NCBI GenBank assembly: GCA_964598535.1 | Contig: CAZRCI010000003.1 | Location: 1-64,000, forward strand | Origin: JALHMI01 sp964598535 | GTDB lineage: Bacteria; Planctomycetota; Planctomycetia; Pirellulales; PALSA-1355 | DNA: 64,000 nt | Direction of reading: 5' to 3' | Shown here: in pieces, positions 1-9,177 of the stretch | Numbering within the stretch: the first letter of the stretch is position 1 | How the letters are laid out: the number at the start of each line of letters is the position of its first letter | The notes under the pieces: generated by a model | Seen by the model: the letters and a program-made list of their open reading frames with translations, nothing else | The model's database searches: none | Told to the model about the DNA's origin: nothing | Translations under genes and position numbers: made by a program

Positions 1-74
1 ATGCGTTGCGGCTCGCTGTCCCCGGCTAACCTCTTCCGGAACGCTCCCAATGCTGTTCGTAGGCATTAGACATT

Positions 75-2294
75 ATGGAGCGTTTCCTCGCGATGACTTT
101 GAATCCCTACCGCTGCCTGACGGCAGGTCTCCTGGCTCTCACGCTGACTGTCCCCACCCTAGCCCATGCCGATCGCAGAGTTGCCATAGACACGACCCAA
201 GATGGTGGCAATTTTAACGTCTTTCCGGCGGGAAGGCTCACTGTTTCCCACGCCACGAACAACCCGCTGCTAACACTCACAGGAGGCGCGACAACCACCG
301 GCGCGAGTGACGTGTTGGTTGGGAGTGGTGCTGGCCAATCGGGCCGACTGCGAATCGAAGCGGGCAGTCAACTGAGTAATAGTGGCATTGGCTACCTTGG
401 CTATGCCGGTTCCAGCGGCACCGCCACCGTCTCCGGAGCGGGATCGCACTGGCAGAACCAGGACCGGCTCTATGTAGGATTCTTGGGATCAGGCACAGGA
501 TCACTTCTCATTGAGAAAGGCGGACAGGTCACCAGTTCAGGAGGCACTGTAGGTTACTCCGCTGCAGGAACAGTCACCGTTACAGGCGAAGGGTCGCGTT
601 GGCAAGTCGATGGCATGGTCAACGTTGGCGAGAATGGCAACGGTACATTGATTGTAGAGAACGGTGGGCTCGTCAGTAGCCAGTGGGCTAGTATTGATTC
701 CTCTGGCAGCTCTACAAGCACGGCCATCATTGCGGGCGAAGGTTCGCGTTGGGAGATTCAAGGGGAAATCTCTGTTGGCGATGGCGAGAGCGGGACCGGC
801 GTTCTCAGAGTTGAAGACGGTGGAGTGGTCACGAGTGCGCGCGGTAGCTTGGGCACATGGGATGGTAGCGCGGGCGCGGCCATCGTTACTGGTGAAGGCT
901 CCCGCTGGCAAAGCGACTCGCTTTTCGTTGGCCATGCAGGTGAGGGTACGCTCACTGTCGCAGATGGTGGCCGGGTCGCCACAAAAACACTTTTTGGATC
1001 ATTAAATGACATCCAAGGTAATGGCACCATCAATTCCTCTGGAATCGTGCTAGACGGCGCGATTGAATTCAACGGGCCTGGAAGTGCGCAGCAAAACCTG
1101 ACATTTGGCAATGGCGGTACGCTGCACCTGGACATGAGCACCGGGGAGGGGGGGTTGGGCGTCGGCTTCCGGGACAGCGGCACGCTCAGCATCACCAATG
1201 GGGCTCACGTCGTTTCCGCCTTTGGGGTCCTCGGAAACTCACCGAGCCACATGGTGTACACCGACGCACGCTCGCACGGCACTGGTGTAGTTTCGGGCGT
1301 CGGCTCGCAGTGGGACAATCGCACCGGCCTACTCGTGGGCGATATGAATAGTGAAGGTACACTGAGGATCGACAACGGCGGGATTGTAACGAGTGCATTG
1401 GGAGTGATAGCCACCCACCGTGGCACAGGCACGGTTACCGTTTCAGGAGAAGGGTCTCACTGGAGTGTTGCTGGCGTTGAATACATCGCCGACTCGCTCT
1501 ATGTCGGAGGTGGGAACGATTCTAACGGCACGTTAAACATTGATAATGGTGGCCTTGTTACCGTTACCGGCAATACATTACTTGGTGGCAGGGGGGCCAA
1601 CTCCAATGCTGCGGTGTCAGTCTCCGGCAATAACTCCGCATGGAACGTGCAGGGACGTGTCGACGTCGGAGCAGACCCCAACACCTCATGGTTCTCCGGC
1701 CCAACGCATAGTGCAACTCTCACGGTTGAAGATGGCGGCATTGTTTTCGCAGAAGACGGAATTTATGTCTATCACAATGGGGTCGTAGCAGGAAACGGCG
1801 GAATGATTGTCGGGGATGTCCACAACCTACATGGCACTCTTAGCCCTGGAGCATCTCCGGGATTCCTCGCGATCGACGGCAACTACATTCAAGGCGCCGA
1901 TGGCGAATTGATCCTTGAGATCGCTGGACTCACGCCAGGTAGCGACTACGACCAACTCTTCGTTAGTGGCAATGCGTCACTCGACGGCCTTGTGACACTT
2001 CGCTTTCTCGATGGTTTCGCACCGTTAACGGGCGATGTCTTTGAGTTTTTGCTCGTCGGCGGAATCCAAGATGCCAATGGCATTGCGGTGTCCATCGAAA
2101 ACCTCCTCCCCGGCTTCGAATACGATCTGTCATTCAGTAGCGGCGGCTTTTCGCTCACGGCCCTCAACGATGCCGTCGCCGTCCCCGAGCCGAGCACGGT
2201 GGTTCTGTCGGCAATCTCCGGCCTGGCATTGCTCGGTATCGCGATCCGCCGTCGCCGAGCGATTGGATCACCTGGGCGATGCGAATCCGCCTGA
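75..2294 (+). CDS. PEP-CTERM surface protein with T5SS/PEP-CTERM-type repeats
   Basis: A 739-residue secreted protein with a signal peptide (hydrophobic core CLTAGLLALTLTVPTLA, ending near AHA). Most of the chain is a series of imperfect repeats of about 45-55 residues with the pattern GSGTGSLLIEKGGQV...GTVTVTGEGSRWQ, the repeat type seen in both autotransporters and PEP-CTERM proteins (beta-helix likely). A globular segment follows (about residues 590-710). The C-terminus is a classical PEP-CTERM signal: VPEPSTVV, one hydrophobic helix, then IRRRRA, expected to be processed by an exosortase at the cell surface; no exosortase gene is in the window. The start is uncertain: ATG at 75 or at 93 (MTLNPY), both in frame before the signal peptide. 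Role inferred: extracellular matrix or adhesion. The exact function is unknown. Confidence 0.85.
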   Translation: MERFLAMTLNPYRCLTAGLLALTLTVPTLAHADRRVAIDTTQDGGNFNVFPAGRLTVSHATNNPLLTLTGGATTTGASDVLVGSGAGQSGRLRIEAGSQLSNSGIGYLGYAGSSGTATVSGAGSHWQNQDRLYVGFLGSGTGSLLIEKGGQVTSSGGTVGYSAAGTVTVTGEGSRWQVDGMVNVGENGNGTLIVENGGLVSSQWASIDSSGSSTSTAIIAGEGSRWEIQGEISVGDGESGTGVLRVEDGGVVTSARGSLGTWDGSAGAAIVTGEGSRWQSDSLFVGHAGEGTLTVADGGRVATKTLFGSLNDIQGNGTINSSGIVLDGAIEFNGPGSAQQNLTFGNGGTLHLDMSTGEGGLGVGFRDSGTLSITNGAHVVSAFGVLGNSPSHMVYTDARSHGTGVVSGVGSQWDNRTGLLVGDMNSEGTLRIDNGGIVTSALGVIATHRGTGTVTVSGEGSHWSVAGVEYIADSLYVGGGNDSNGTLNIDNGGLVTVTGNTLLGGRGANSNAAVSVSGNNSAWNVQGRVDVGADPNTSWFSGPTHSATLTVEDGGIVFAEDGIYVYHNGVVAGNGGMIVGDVHNLHGTLSPGASPGFLAIDGNYIQGADGELILEIAGLTPGSDYDQLFVSGNASLDGLVTLRFLDGFAPLTGDVFEFLLVGGIQDANGIAVSIENLLPGFEYDLSFSSGGFSLTALNDAVAVPEPSTVVLSAISGLALLGIAIRRRRAIGSPGRCESA

Positions 2295-2371
2295 GTGGCG
2301 CCTCCCTTCATTGAGAGAATTAGCGCCACCATCATCGATCCGATTCACAAGACGCCTCAGAGGAACCAATC

Positions 2372-3869
2372 GTGCCGAACATAGACCACGACGTAGATCA
2401 TCGCTTGCCCGATCAACTCCCCCTGGTTATTGCCCTCTTGCTCTGTATCAGCCAATTCACGTCGTCCGCATCAGCCCAAACCGTGATCTCCGGAACTCAG
2501 AACTTTTCCGGTGTCGTGGAAAACGAAGACGGCATCACTTTCTCACCCAGTGGCGGCACGTTTCAAGTTGTCGGAGACACGTTACTAACCGGCGACGGTG
2601 AAGTGGTGCTCAACCACGGCAATGCTCGCATCGATTGGGCCAATCCGGGCTCAGNNNNNNNNNNNNNNNNNNNNNNNNNNNNNNNNNNNNNNNNNNNNNN
2701 NNNNNNNNNNNNNNNNNNNNNNNNNNNNNNNNNNNNNNNNNNNNNNNNNNNNNNATTCGAGCATTCCCGGCCTGCTTACCAATAATCACATCCTTCGTGC
2801 CGAAGGCGGTACGCTCAACGCCACCTCGGGAATCCGCATCGACAACACCGGCGGCACGATTCAGATTGCGGATGGCGCAATCTTGAGTGGAAGTGGAAGC
2901 AACGAAATCTCGGGCGGTACCGTCGCAGGCGAAGGAGGGACTCTGGCCGGCGTCACCCTGAAGAATGCCGCGACCACCGGCAGCATAACCTTAAACTCCT
3001 CGAATATCGGCGTGATTGGAAATATCCAGAACGACGGCGTTCTCACCGCGAGCAGTTCAGGAAGTGGTTTGCAAGTACGCGGTGACGCCACGCTCACCGG
3101 CGATGGCGAAGTGGTGCTCAACCACGGCAATGCTCGCATCGATTGGGCCAATCCGGGCTCAGGGAATGCCCCCTTCAACCTGACGAACGAAAGCAACGTC
3201 ATTCGCGGATTCGGTTTGCTCTATACAGGCAATTCGAGCATTCCCGGCCTGCTTACCAATAATCACATCCTTCGTGCCGAAGGCGGCACGCTCAACGTCA
3301 CCTCGGCCATCACCATCGACAACACCAACGGCATCATCGAAGTGGCTGAGGGGGCGGTGTTGAGTGCCAACTCGCTTGGTGGTGGTTTACTGCGTGGTGA
3401 TGGCACCTTCCGTGCGGATATCGTGAACACCGGGACCGTCAATCCCGGCATGAACCTGGGTACATTGACGATCGATGGTGATTATCAGCAGGCTGCGAGC
3501 GGCTCGCTATCAATCGAGATTGCCGGTCTGACATTGGGGAGCGAATACGATCACCTGAGCGTCGACGACCATGCCACGCTTGACGGTACGCTCGTCTTCC
3601 GCTTCTTGGACCAATTTGCTCCCCTCGCCGGCGACAAGTTCGACTTCCTGTATGTCGGTGGCACGCTAACCGGTGATTGGCTCGACATTCGTATCGAAAA
3701 CCTCCTCCCCGGTTTCGAATATGAACTGGCGTTCAATGCCGGCACCTACTCGCTCATCGCCCTCAACGACGCCGTGGCCGTTCCCGAGCCGAGCACCGTG
3801 GTTCTGTCGGCAATGGCATGTCTCACACTACTGGGCGCCGGCATTCGACGGAAACGCTTGCAGGCGTAA
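2372..3869 (+). CDS. PEP-CTERM surface protein interrupted by an assembly gap
   Basis: A repeat-containing PEP-CTERM protein. It begins at GTG 2372 behind an AGAGGA ribosome site and has a signal peptide (LPLVIALLLCISQF...ASAQ). As assembled the frame is broken: residues before the 100-N gap (2655-2754) are in the frame of 2372, those after it in another frame. The sequence flanking the gap matches a second repeat copy at about 3106-3290, where the equivalent stretch is 69 nt (3163-3231). Replacing 100 N by 69 nt restores one frame from 2372 to the stop at 3869, so I read this as one intact gene. The C-terminus is VPEPSTVVLSA plus a helix and RRKR, almost identical to its two neighbours. The region at about residues 360-450 resembles the equivalent globular part of the upstream protein, so the two are paralogues. 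Confidence 0.8.
2655..2754. other. 100-N scaffold gap inside a repeat
   Basis: Exactly 100 undetermined bases, the conventional length for a gap of unknown size. The bases on both sides match a complete repeat unit downstream, so the gap is most simply an unresolved repeat. The matching interval in that copy is 69 bases. Confidence 0.97.
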
Positions 3870-3944
3870 GCATGCTGCACGTGGCGGTCCGTGTTGCGAC
3901 GCTTATCAAATAATCTTCAGGCGGACTTATCGAAAGGGAAATGA

Positions 3945-4808
3945 ATGCGTGTCAAGCGTTTTGCATCCATGCTGGTTGCCACGGTTCTGATCGTAATGCA
4001 TGCCTTGCCCGCCTCCGCAGCAACTTTTGAGATCAATCTGTTCGCGGATGCACGAGGCGACACCAGCACATCACAAGGATTTTTCCTATTCCCAAATATC
4101 CAGGTGCTGGAAGATGAGCTCTATACAAGCTCCTACGTCGAGTTCTCTAGCCCGGCGTCTTCCTTCAGGGGATATGTCAACCATCCAGAAGGAAGTTCTG
4201 CGAGTTCACTATCGCGGGCTACGACAAGTGATCTCGTAAGTCGTGCCAATGGCATCTGGAAACTTGCCATCGAGCAAGGGGGCTTACGACATGAGTACGC
4301 GGTCGATGTCTCGTTTAATCCTCCCTTCGAGGAGTTGCTCCACATTACGTCCAATTCACTCGTCCATGGCGCACCCGTGGGAAGCTTCGAGTGGTCGCTT
4401 CATGGCGGGTCCGAAGAATATCCCGGTTCGACAAGTCAGTTCTCATTAGCCCTACGTCCCAACCTTCCCGGCTTTCAGCCACCGTTGGCCTCCGCTTCTC
4501 TTCCGGCAGATGCAACGCAGTGGGTCTTACCGAGCGGCATTGATTACTCGGTAGCTGAGGAGTTTCGAGCCGCGATCAGCGTTTGGAGTACCGATTACGA
4601 TTATTCCGTGTTCCAGATCAACGGCATTCAGGCCCTGACTCCTGACGCACCAGACGTTGTATTCACAAGTTCCGCAGTGCGCTACGGAGCGACGTTCTCC
4701 ACCGTACTGACAGCACCTGTCCCCGAGCCGAGCACCGTCGTGCTCTCCGCGATGGCCGGCTTAGCATTGCTCGGCGTCGCTATTCGGCGGCGGCACACAA
4801 GGAAGTAG
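3945..4808 (+). CDS. PEP-CTERM protein of unknown function
   Basis: A 287-residue secreted protein. The start at 3945 follows a GAAAGGGA ribosome site and gives a good signal peptide (MRVKRFASMLVATVLIVMHA...ASA). The middle (about residues 27-255) shows no domain I recognise and is predicted to be beta-rich and extracellular. The C-terminus has VPEPSTVVLSA, a hydrophobic helix and IRRRHTRK, the PEP-CTERM sorting signal, nearly the same as in the two genes upstream. The three adjacent genes therefore share their tail but have unrelated or diverged ectodomains. Function is unknown. Confidence 0.8.
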   Translation: MRVKRFASMLVATVLIVMHALPASAATFEINLFADARGDTSTSQGFFLFPNIQVLEDELYTSSYVEFSSPASSFRGYVNHPEGSSASSLSRATTSDLVSRANGIWKLAIEQGGLRHEYAVDVSFNPPFEELLHITSNSLVHGAPVGSFEWSLHGGSEEYPGSTSQFSLALRPNLPGFQPPLASASLPADATQWVLPSGIDYSVAEEFRAAISVWSTDYDYSVFQINGIQALTPDAPDVVFTSSAVRYGATFSTVLTAPVPEPSTVVLSAMAGLALLGVAIRRRHTRK

Positions 4809-4843
4809 TTCCGGCAACTCGCCGCACATCGTCGCTTCAAGGC

Positions 4844-4865
4844 AGCAGTTTAACTGAACTGCTGG
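4844..4865 (+). terminator. Hairpin after the PEP-CTERM cluster
   Basis: CAGCAGTT and AACTGCTG form an 8-bp stem with a 6-nt loop 36 bases after the stop at 4808. No T-run follows, so it is a weak terminator candidate only. It also lies at the end of the decayed integrase on the other strand. Confidence 0.35.
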
Positions 4866-4871
4866 ACGTAT

Positions 4872-5264
4872 AAGCTTTCATACATCGCTTCGCGGCCCGA
4901 TAGTAGTTCCGTCGCGAAGTGACGTTGATCGAGTATTCATTCCCCCCCAATTTTCCACCATCGTCGCCGTGAGCTGCGCAGCATTGAGCGTCGGGTAATA
5001 TCGGGCGAGACGTTCCAAGCCATAGCGATACCATTCGTAGGCCGAAGCGGAACGACGGGGCTGGAGCCATTCCAAAAACGTATCGCTCACCGCCGGCAAT
5101 GAGCGAACCGGGGCACGGCGGCTGTGCTTGGCTTCGGAGATCCGTCGGGCAAACTCCTCGAAGGCGGTTGCCTTGTCGGGACCGAGATTGATCTACCCGC
5201 CATCGATCGTGACATACCAGCCTCCCCGCGAAGGCCGAAACCACCGCTGGGCGGACTTCTTCAT
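4872..5264 (-). pseudogene. Decayed N-terminal part of a planctomycete tyrosine integrase
   Basis: Reading the minus strand from ATG 5264 gives MKKSAQRWFRPSRGGWYVTI, then DGG, a TAG stop, then INLGPDKATAFEEFARR, SDTFLEWL and SAYEWYRYGLERLARYYP. This is the arm-binding and core-binding part of the integrase type common in planctomycetes (Q-I-N-L-G-P-D in intact members as I recall them), so the TAG probably replaces a CAG codon. A second lesion follows at the seven-C run near 4942-4948: the homologous text continues in another frame as NVTSRRNYYRAAKRCMKAY. The catalytic domain with the R..H-R..Y residues is absent. It is a dead remnant, lying just left of the 46-bp att repeat of the neighbouring element, which suggests an older insertion at the same place. 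Confidence 0.75.
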
Positions 5265-5649
5265 CAGATGCCCCCTCGGACTTCGGCAGCCCAGTATCAG
5301 GGCTGCACGGCCAGTGACGCTTCCGAGAGGTTCGTTGCAAAAATGGCCCCCAGCAGATGACGCCGCGGGAGGCTGACCAATCATTCGCGGTCGGTGTCGA
5401 TAGGTCGAACCCCACTCCCATTGGCGTCTTTCGGCAGGGCCGGGTAAATCGTGACCGATTCGCCTGCTTCAGTCTCCATTTCAGAGGGTCGTTTTACGGC
5501 AACCTACCCCGGCACAACCACTGGTCAGACTAGCCTCCCCAAAAGAGAATGCGGGGGCGATTTTGGCGAGCCTGTCACACGGGCTGTGACAAAGTTCTGT
5601 GACAAGCAGGCTTTCTGGCCAATCAAAAAGCCGTAAGCCCTTGCTACGT

Positions 5650-5695
5650 AAATACGCCCGGCTGGAATCGAACCAGCAACCTGCGGATTAGAAGT
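5650..5695. repeat. Left att site (partial tRNA-Arg copy)
   Basis: 46 bases identical to 11855-11900, covering the tRNA from the anticodon loop through the T arm to the acceptor end. The sequence diverges immediately outside on both sides. The remaining 5' half of a tRNA is not present here, so this is a duplication made by site-specific integration and not a second tRNA gene. Confidence 0.9.
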
Positions 5696-5784
5696 TGCGG
5701 CCAGCCGACACATCTAAAGCCGCAACTGTTAATGACTTTGCGTTGTCACATCGCAACGCATCCGGCTTCCACGCGTCACACATT

Positions 5785-5988
5785 TTACCGGGGTTTTTCA
5801 TCGTTTCCAGAGTTTCTGTGACAGAATCTGTGACGCGATTTCGGCTGACTGAACCACGGCGATAGGTTCACAACCGCTTTTCGTACCTCGCCTGGCTCTA
5901 AACCAACCTTGCTTGACAGTATCTCCACCAGGTCTTCTTGATTGGGCTGGCCAAGAGCAAGGCGATAAAGCAGTCGCTGCTCTTTCAT
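5785..5988 (-). CDS. Short ORF of unknown function at the left end of the element
   Basis: A possible 67-residue protein (MKEQRLLYRLALGQPNQEDL...). The open frame continues upstream of the ATG with protein-like sequence (AFDVPTSEQKHWLHW) up to a stop near 6040, without a clear start, so it may be the remains of a longer gene. I do not recognise it. It lies between the helicase stop and the left att site. Confidence that it is expressed is low. Confidence 0.25.
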   Translation of the reverse strand: MKEQRLLYRLALGQPNQEDLVEILSSKVGLEPGEVRKAVVNLSPWFSQPKSRHRFCHRNSGNDEKPR

Positions 5989-6140
5989 CCAATGCAGCCA
6001 GTGCTTCTGTTCACTCGTCGGTACATCGAACGCAGGCTCAGCACTTCATCGGAAAGTGTTTTTGCTAGCCCTTCGAACGTGTCCCCTCCCACTTGAACCT
6101 TGAACTGACGCCAACCTCTTCCTAGATCGAAGCGGAGAAT

Positions 6141-8354
6141 TCACTTCTCGCTTTCTGCGCTAGTGTGTCCGGTGGGGAATTCCAGCCCACCGGACACAGC
6201 GGCGATGAAATACAGCTGTCCGTTCTCTCGAAAGACAGCATGCTCGGCGACATTCACCGAGATGCGTCCGATCTTTTTACCAGCCGTTCGCAGTTGCAGC
6301 AGCGCCGCGATCAGCCGCGACGCGTTTGCACCCTTCGCTGGATCGACCGCCTTACCTTCCAACCGCGCAAATACTTCGCCACCCCGCACTCTCTTGCTAA
6401 TCACCCCTCCCGACTTCTGCTTGAACCACAAATCGGGCTCGCTGAACTCGAGATCGCCAAAGGGGTACAGGTCACCAGGATTGGCCCCCGCGTGCCACCG
6501 GAGCGCCTCGTCGCCCGATTGTCCCGTTGTCGCCTTAGCGAATTCCAAGGGTTTCGCCAGTTGCGCCACAAAAACCGTTTCCCACTCTTCGCCGGCGGGC
6601 ACCCGCACCAATACGAATTGTTTTTTGGGGGTGATTCGGAAGCGACCACCACTTCCCTTCGCCCGCACTAAGAGTTCTGCCAGTTCTCCCGTGTCGCTCG
6701 CATAGGCACCAGCAAGGTTGCTGATGTTTCCCCGCGTGTCACAGGTCAGTTCTTGCCCCTCGTACTCACCTGGATACGCGCCGCCGCTGACCAGCGTTTG
6801 CGGATCGATCTGCAGCTCTGACGGCAGCGGCGTCCTCGGGGGGCCAGGTTGCCCGATCGTCTCTCCGACGCCATCCCAAATGAAAAACCGATTGCGATCG
6901 ACACCGGTCGTCTGGTTCCAGTCCAGCTTGCCGTAGATCTGCTCTTCAGCAGAGTCGGCAGCGTAGAGCACGTGGATGCAGGAGGTTTTTTCCTCACCGT
7001 CTCGACCGCGGTGCCGCCTCAGCACGCGCCCCAAGCTTTGGATGCGTTGACGCACCGAGTTCGACGAGGCGACGATGATTGCCACGTCAACGGCCGGAAC
7101 ATTGAAACCTTCGATCAACGATCGCGCTGAGACGATGATCTTCGCGACACCCATGCGAAAATGCTCCAGCCCCTTCTCGCGGCATGAGTCGGGCAACTCG
7201 CTATGCTCCATGATGACATCAAGCCCCAAGGCGCGCAGTCGCACGAAGAGTTTCATCACCTCGTTGATGCTCTCGTGGAACAGAATGACGCGGGCATCCT
7301 TGTTGATCGAAAATTCCTGCTGAAGCAACGTTTCAACCGCTTGCTCCCGGGACTGCAGGTGGTTCAGCAAATCGCGTCGCTTCGAGGTCTCTGACACGAA
7401 GCGCATCGCGATCGCCCCCAGTTCGCTCTTGTTGCGCGATGCCACGCTCCGCGCCCAGGCAAAGAAATCACCATCCGCATCCCGCTGGGCTCGAAGCTGA
7501 GACATGGCGTCGGTGATCGAGCGGGACAGAGTCTCGTACCGTGACCGCTCCTGCGCCGTCATCGGCAGGCCATAATGGTTGATCACGAACTTCGGAACCA
7601 AACCGTCCCGTACCGCATCAGCCAAGTTGAACTCGCAGATAATCGGACCGACCTCTTTGCCCAACACCGACTTGTCGTAGTCGGAGTCGACGTCGTCGTC
7701 CCGCTCCGGCGTGGCCGACAGCCCCAGCGACCACCGCCGCTCCGCTTTAAAGACGTTGGACATCTCCTTGGCGCCTGCCCGGTGGCATTCATCGGCGATC
7801 AGTAGCAGACGTTTACTAACGCCACACTTCTTCACGAGCTTGGGCAACCGCTTGGTCGCAGACGCGAGTACGGCGATGAGAATCCGGCGGTCGTTCCCAA
7901 AATCTTCCTCGTAGCCGCCGCCCAGGCGGCCAATCGCCTGGGGCGGCACATTACCATGCTCCAGGATCGCGGCATGCCACTGGTGCATCAGTACGATAGT
8001 GGGAACTACAACGACGAGCCGCATTTCTGGCTCAATCGTGTTTTGTACAGTCTCGGCGATCGACAAACCCAAAAGCGTCTTGCCGCCGCCTGTCACCACC
8101 TTAACGGTTCCCCGGCCGCCATGCTCCTGCCACTTCTTGATGCAGTCGTCTTGCCAAGCATAGCGATTGATGCCTTGCGTGAGGTTCCAAACCGCGGGCG
8201 TCGCACTCGGGGGTTCTGCAGGCGTGCTTGGTTCATCGCTGAACCGCTTTCGGCCGGTTGTTGCCATCCACTCCAACAACCGGAGCTGGTGCAATTCCAG
8301 CGCTTCCCGATCGCCGAATGCACGGTCAATATCGATCTCCGATTTACGCTCCAT
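6141..8354 (-). CDS. SF2 DEAD/DEAH-type helicase with a C-terminal domain shared with its neighbours
   Basis: A 737-residue protein. The N-terminal two thirds is a superfamily 2 helicase of the XPB/type III restriction kind: Walker A TGGGKT near residue 89, DECH box (IADECHRAG) near 188, motif III LGLSATPER near 212, and motif VI QRIQSLGRVLRR near 443. It should couple ATP hydrolysis to movement on or remodelling of nucleic acid. The last ~185 residues are not a helicase domain. They contain two copies of a beta-rich module (GGRFRITPKKQFVLVRV near 570; ISVNVAEHAVFR near 700) joined by a PGDLYPFGDLEF segment, the same order as in the two small proteins encoded just upstream. No nuclease motif was seen. 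The gene is last in the minus-strand cassette, 115 bp after the preceding stop, with a 24-bp palindrome between them. A nucleic-acid-directed defence role is an inference. Confidence 0.85.
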   Translation of the reverse strand: MERKSEIDIDRAFGDREALELHQLRLLEWMATTGRKRFSDEPSTPAEPPSATPAVWNLTQGINRYAWQDDCIKKWQEHGGRGTVKVVTGGGKTLLGLSIAETVQNTIEPEMRLVVVVPTIVLMHQWHAAILEHGNVPPQAIGRLGGGYEEDFGNDRRILIAVLASATKRLPKLVKKCGVSKRLLLIADECHRAGAKEMSNVFKAERRWSLGLSATPERDDDVDSDYDKSVLGKEVGPIICEFNLADAVRDGLVPKFVINHYGLPMTAQERSRYETLSRSITDAMSQLRAQRDADGDFFAWARSVASRNKSELGAIAMRFVSETSKRRDLLNHLQSREQAVETLLQQEFSINKDARVILFHESINEVMKLFVRLRALGLDVIMEHSELPDSCREKGLEHFRMGVAKIIVSARSLIEGFNVPAVDVAIIVASSNSVRQRIQSLGRVLRRHRGRDGEEKTSCIHVLYAADSAEEQIYGKLDWNQTTGVDRNRFFIWDGVGETIGQPGPPRTPLPSELQIDPQTLVSGGAYPGEYEGQELTCDTRGNISNLAGAYASDTGELAELLVRAKGSGGRFRITPKKQFVLVRVPAGEEWETVFVAQLAKPLEFAKATTGQSGDEALRWHAGANPGDLYPFGDLEFSEPDLWFKQKSGGVISKRVRGGEVFARLEGKAVDPAKGANASRLIAALLQLRTAGKKIGRISVNVAEHAVFRENGQLYFIAAVSGGLEFPTGHTSAESEK

Positions 8355-8431
8355 CAGTCACAACCCTCAATTGGCATCCACCAAATGGATCGCCTCGCAC
8401 TGTTAGTCTACCGTCCATTCGGCGTGAGCAT

Positions 8432-8455
8432 CTCGCGGCGACTAGTCGCCGCGAG
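8432..8455. other. 24-bp perfect palindrome between two cassette genes
   Basis: CTCGCGGCGACT followed directly by its reverse complement. It lies between the stop of the 234-residue protein gene (8470) and the helicase start (8354). No T-run follows on the minus strand, so it is not a typical terminator. It could be a transcript-stabilising or partly terminating hairpin that lowers helicase expression, or a REP-like repeat. Confidence 0.6.
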
Positions 8456-8469
8456 GTGTCGCCCTCTGT

Positions 8470-9174
8470 TTACGCCGGCACCAGCTCGCCCGAGCGCTCC
8501 TCCGGGAACCACGAATCCAGGTCAATTTGGCCAAAGTACACGTAGTCGAGCGACTCGCCGTTATTGATAGGCGTAAAGACGCACAGAAACTCATTAACAT
8601 AGAAGCGTCCGCCACTAGGCCCCTTCAACGCGGACAACAGCCGCGCCATTTGTGCCGCCATGGCACGGTCGCGTTTCTTGCTCAGTCGCACCCGTTTTTC
8701 AATCTCCGGCTCCGGCCGCGTGCGGTAGTAGATATCGTCGCCGCTAGCGGTCAGAATGTAGGGGATGCCGGCGTGCGGCCCATGCCAAGGGTCGCCGGGC
8801 TGCAACGGCTTGCCGTCGGGGCCAATCGGCTTGCCGCTGATCGTCCGCCCCTTGAACTGGAATTCCAACGGGGCTTCGTATTTGCCAGCCAAGTAGTACT
8901 GGGTGGAGTCACCGACCGGCACGATGACTTGCTTGTACTCGTTGATATAGAACGGCCCATTCGCCGCGCCGCCGCGAGCCAGCTTGACCGCGTTGACCAT
9001 ATCGACGAGTTCCGGGTGATCAACGGTGGTCATATGCCACCGCTCGTCTTCGCCGGTGCGGTAAGTCAGACCGACTCCCAGCGCGCCGGAGCTCTTGTCG
9101 TGACGAATCCCGTACTTTGCGTCCTTAGAGACATTGCGCGGGCAGTTGCCAGTAAAAATCGGAAAGTCACTCAT
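8470..9174 (-). CDS. Cassette protein B, unknown function, paralogue of cassette protein A
   Basis: A 234-residue soluble protein with no signal peptide or membrane segment. Two copies of a beta-rich module are visible: first GPFYINEYKQVIVPV with TQYYLAGK (about residues 59-108), second GGRFYVNEFLCVF with YVYFGQIDLDSWF (about 177-228). Between them is LQPGDPWHGPHAGIPYIL and then IYYR. Protein A (9876-9178) has the same order, and the C-terminus of the helicase gene downstream has a diverged version. The start ATG 9174 is 3 bp after the stop of protein A, with an AGGAG ribosome site inside that gene's end, so the two are translated together. I know no named family for it. A complex with protein A and the helicase is inferred from shared modules and gene order. 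Confidence 0.75.
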   Translation of the reverse strand: MSDFPIFTGNCPRNVSKDAKYGIRHDKSSGALGVGLTYRTGEDERWHMTTVDHPELVDMVNAVKLARGGAANGPFYINEYKQVIVPVGDSTQYYLAGKYEAPLEFQFKGRTISGKPIGPDGKPLQPGDPWHGPHAGIPYILTASGDDIYYRTRPEPEIEKRVRLSKKRDRAMAAQMARLLSALKGPSGGRFYVNEFLCVFTPINNGESLDYVYFGQIDLDSWFPEERSGELVPA

Positions 9175-9177
9175 GGG

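Noticed and set aside
4837..5421. A 194-codon minus-strand open frame that could be taken as a gene
   Set aside because: Most of it reads nonsense in the wrong frame; only its end belongs to a frameshifted integrase, which I annotate as a pseudogene.
5650..5695. A second tRNA-Arg gene
   Set aside because: Only the 3' half is present and the sequence diverges in the anticodon stem, so it cannot fold as a tRNA.
6163..6705. Plus-strand frames opposite the helicase gene
   Set aside because: They are antisense shadows; helicase motifs are on the minus strand.
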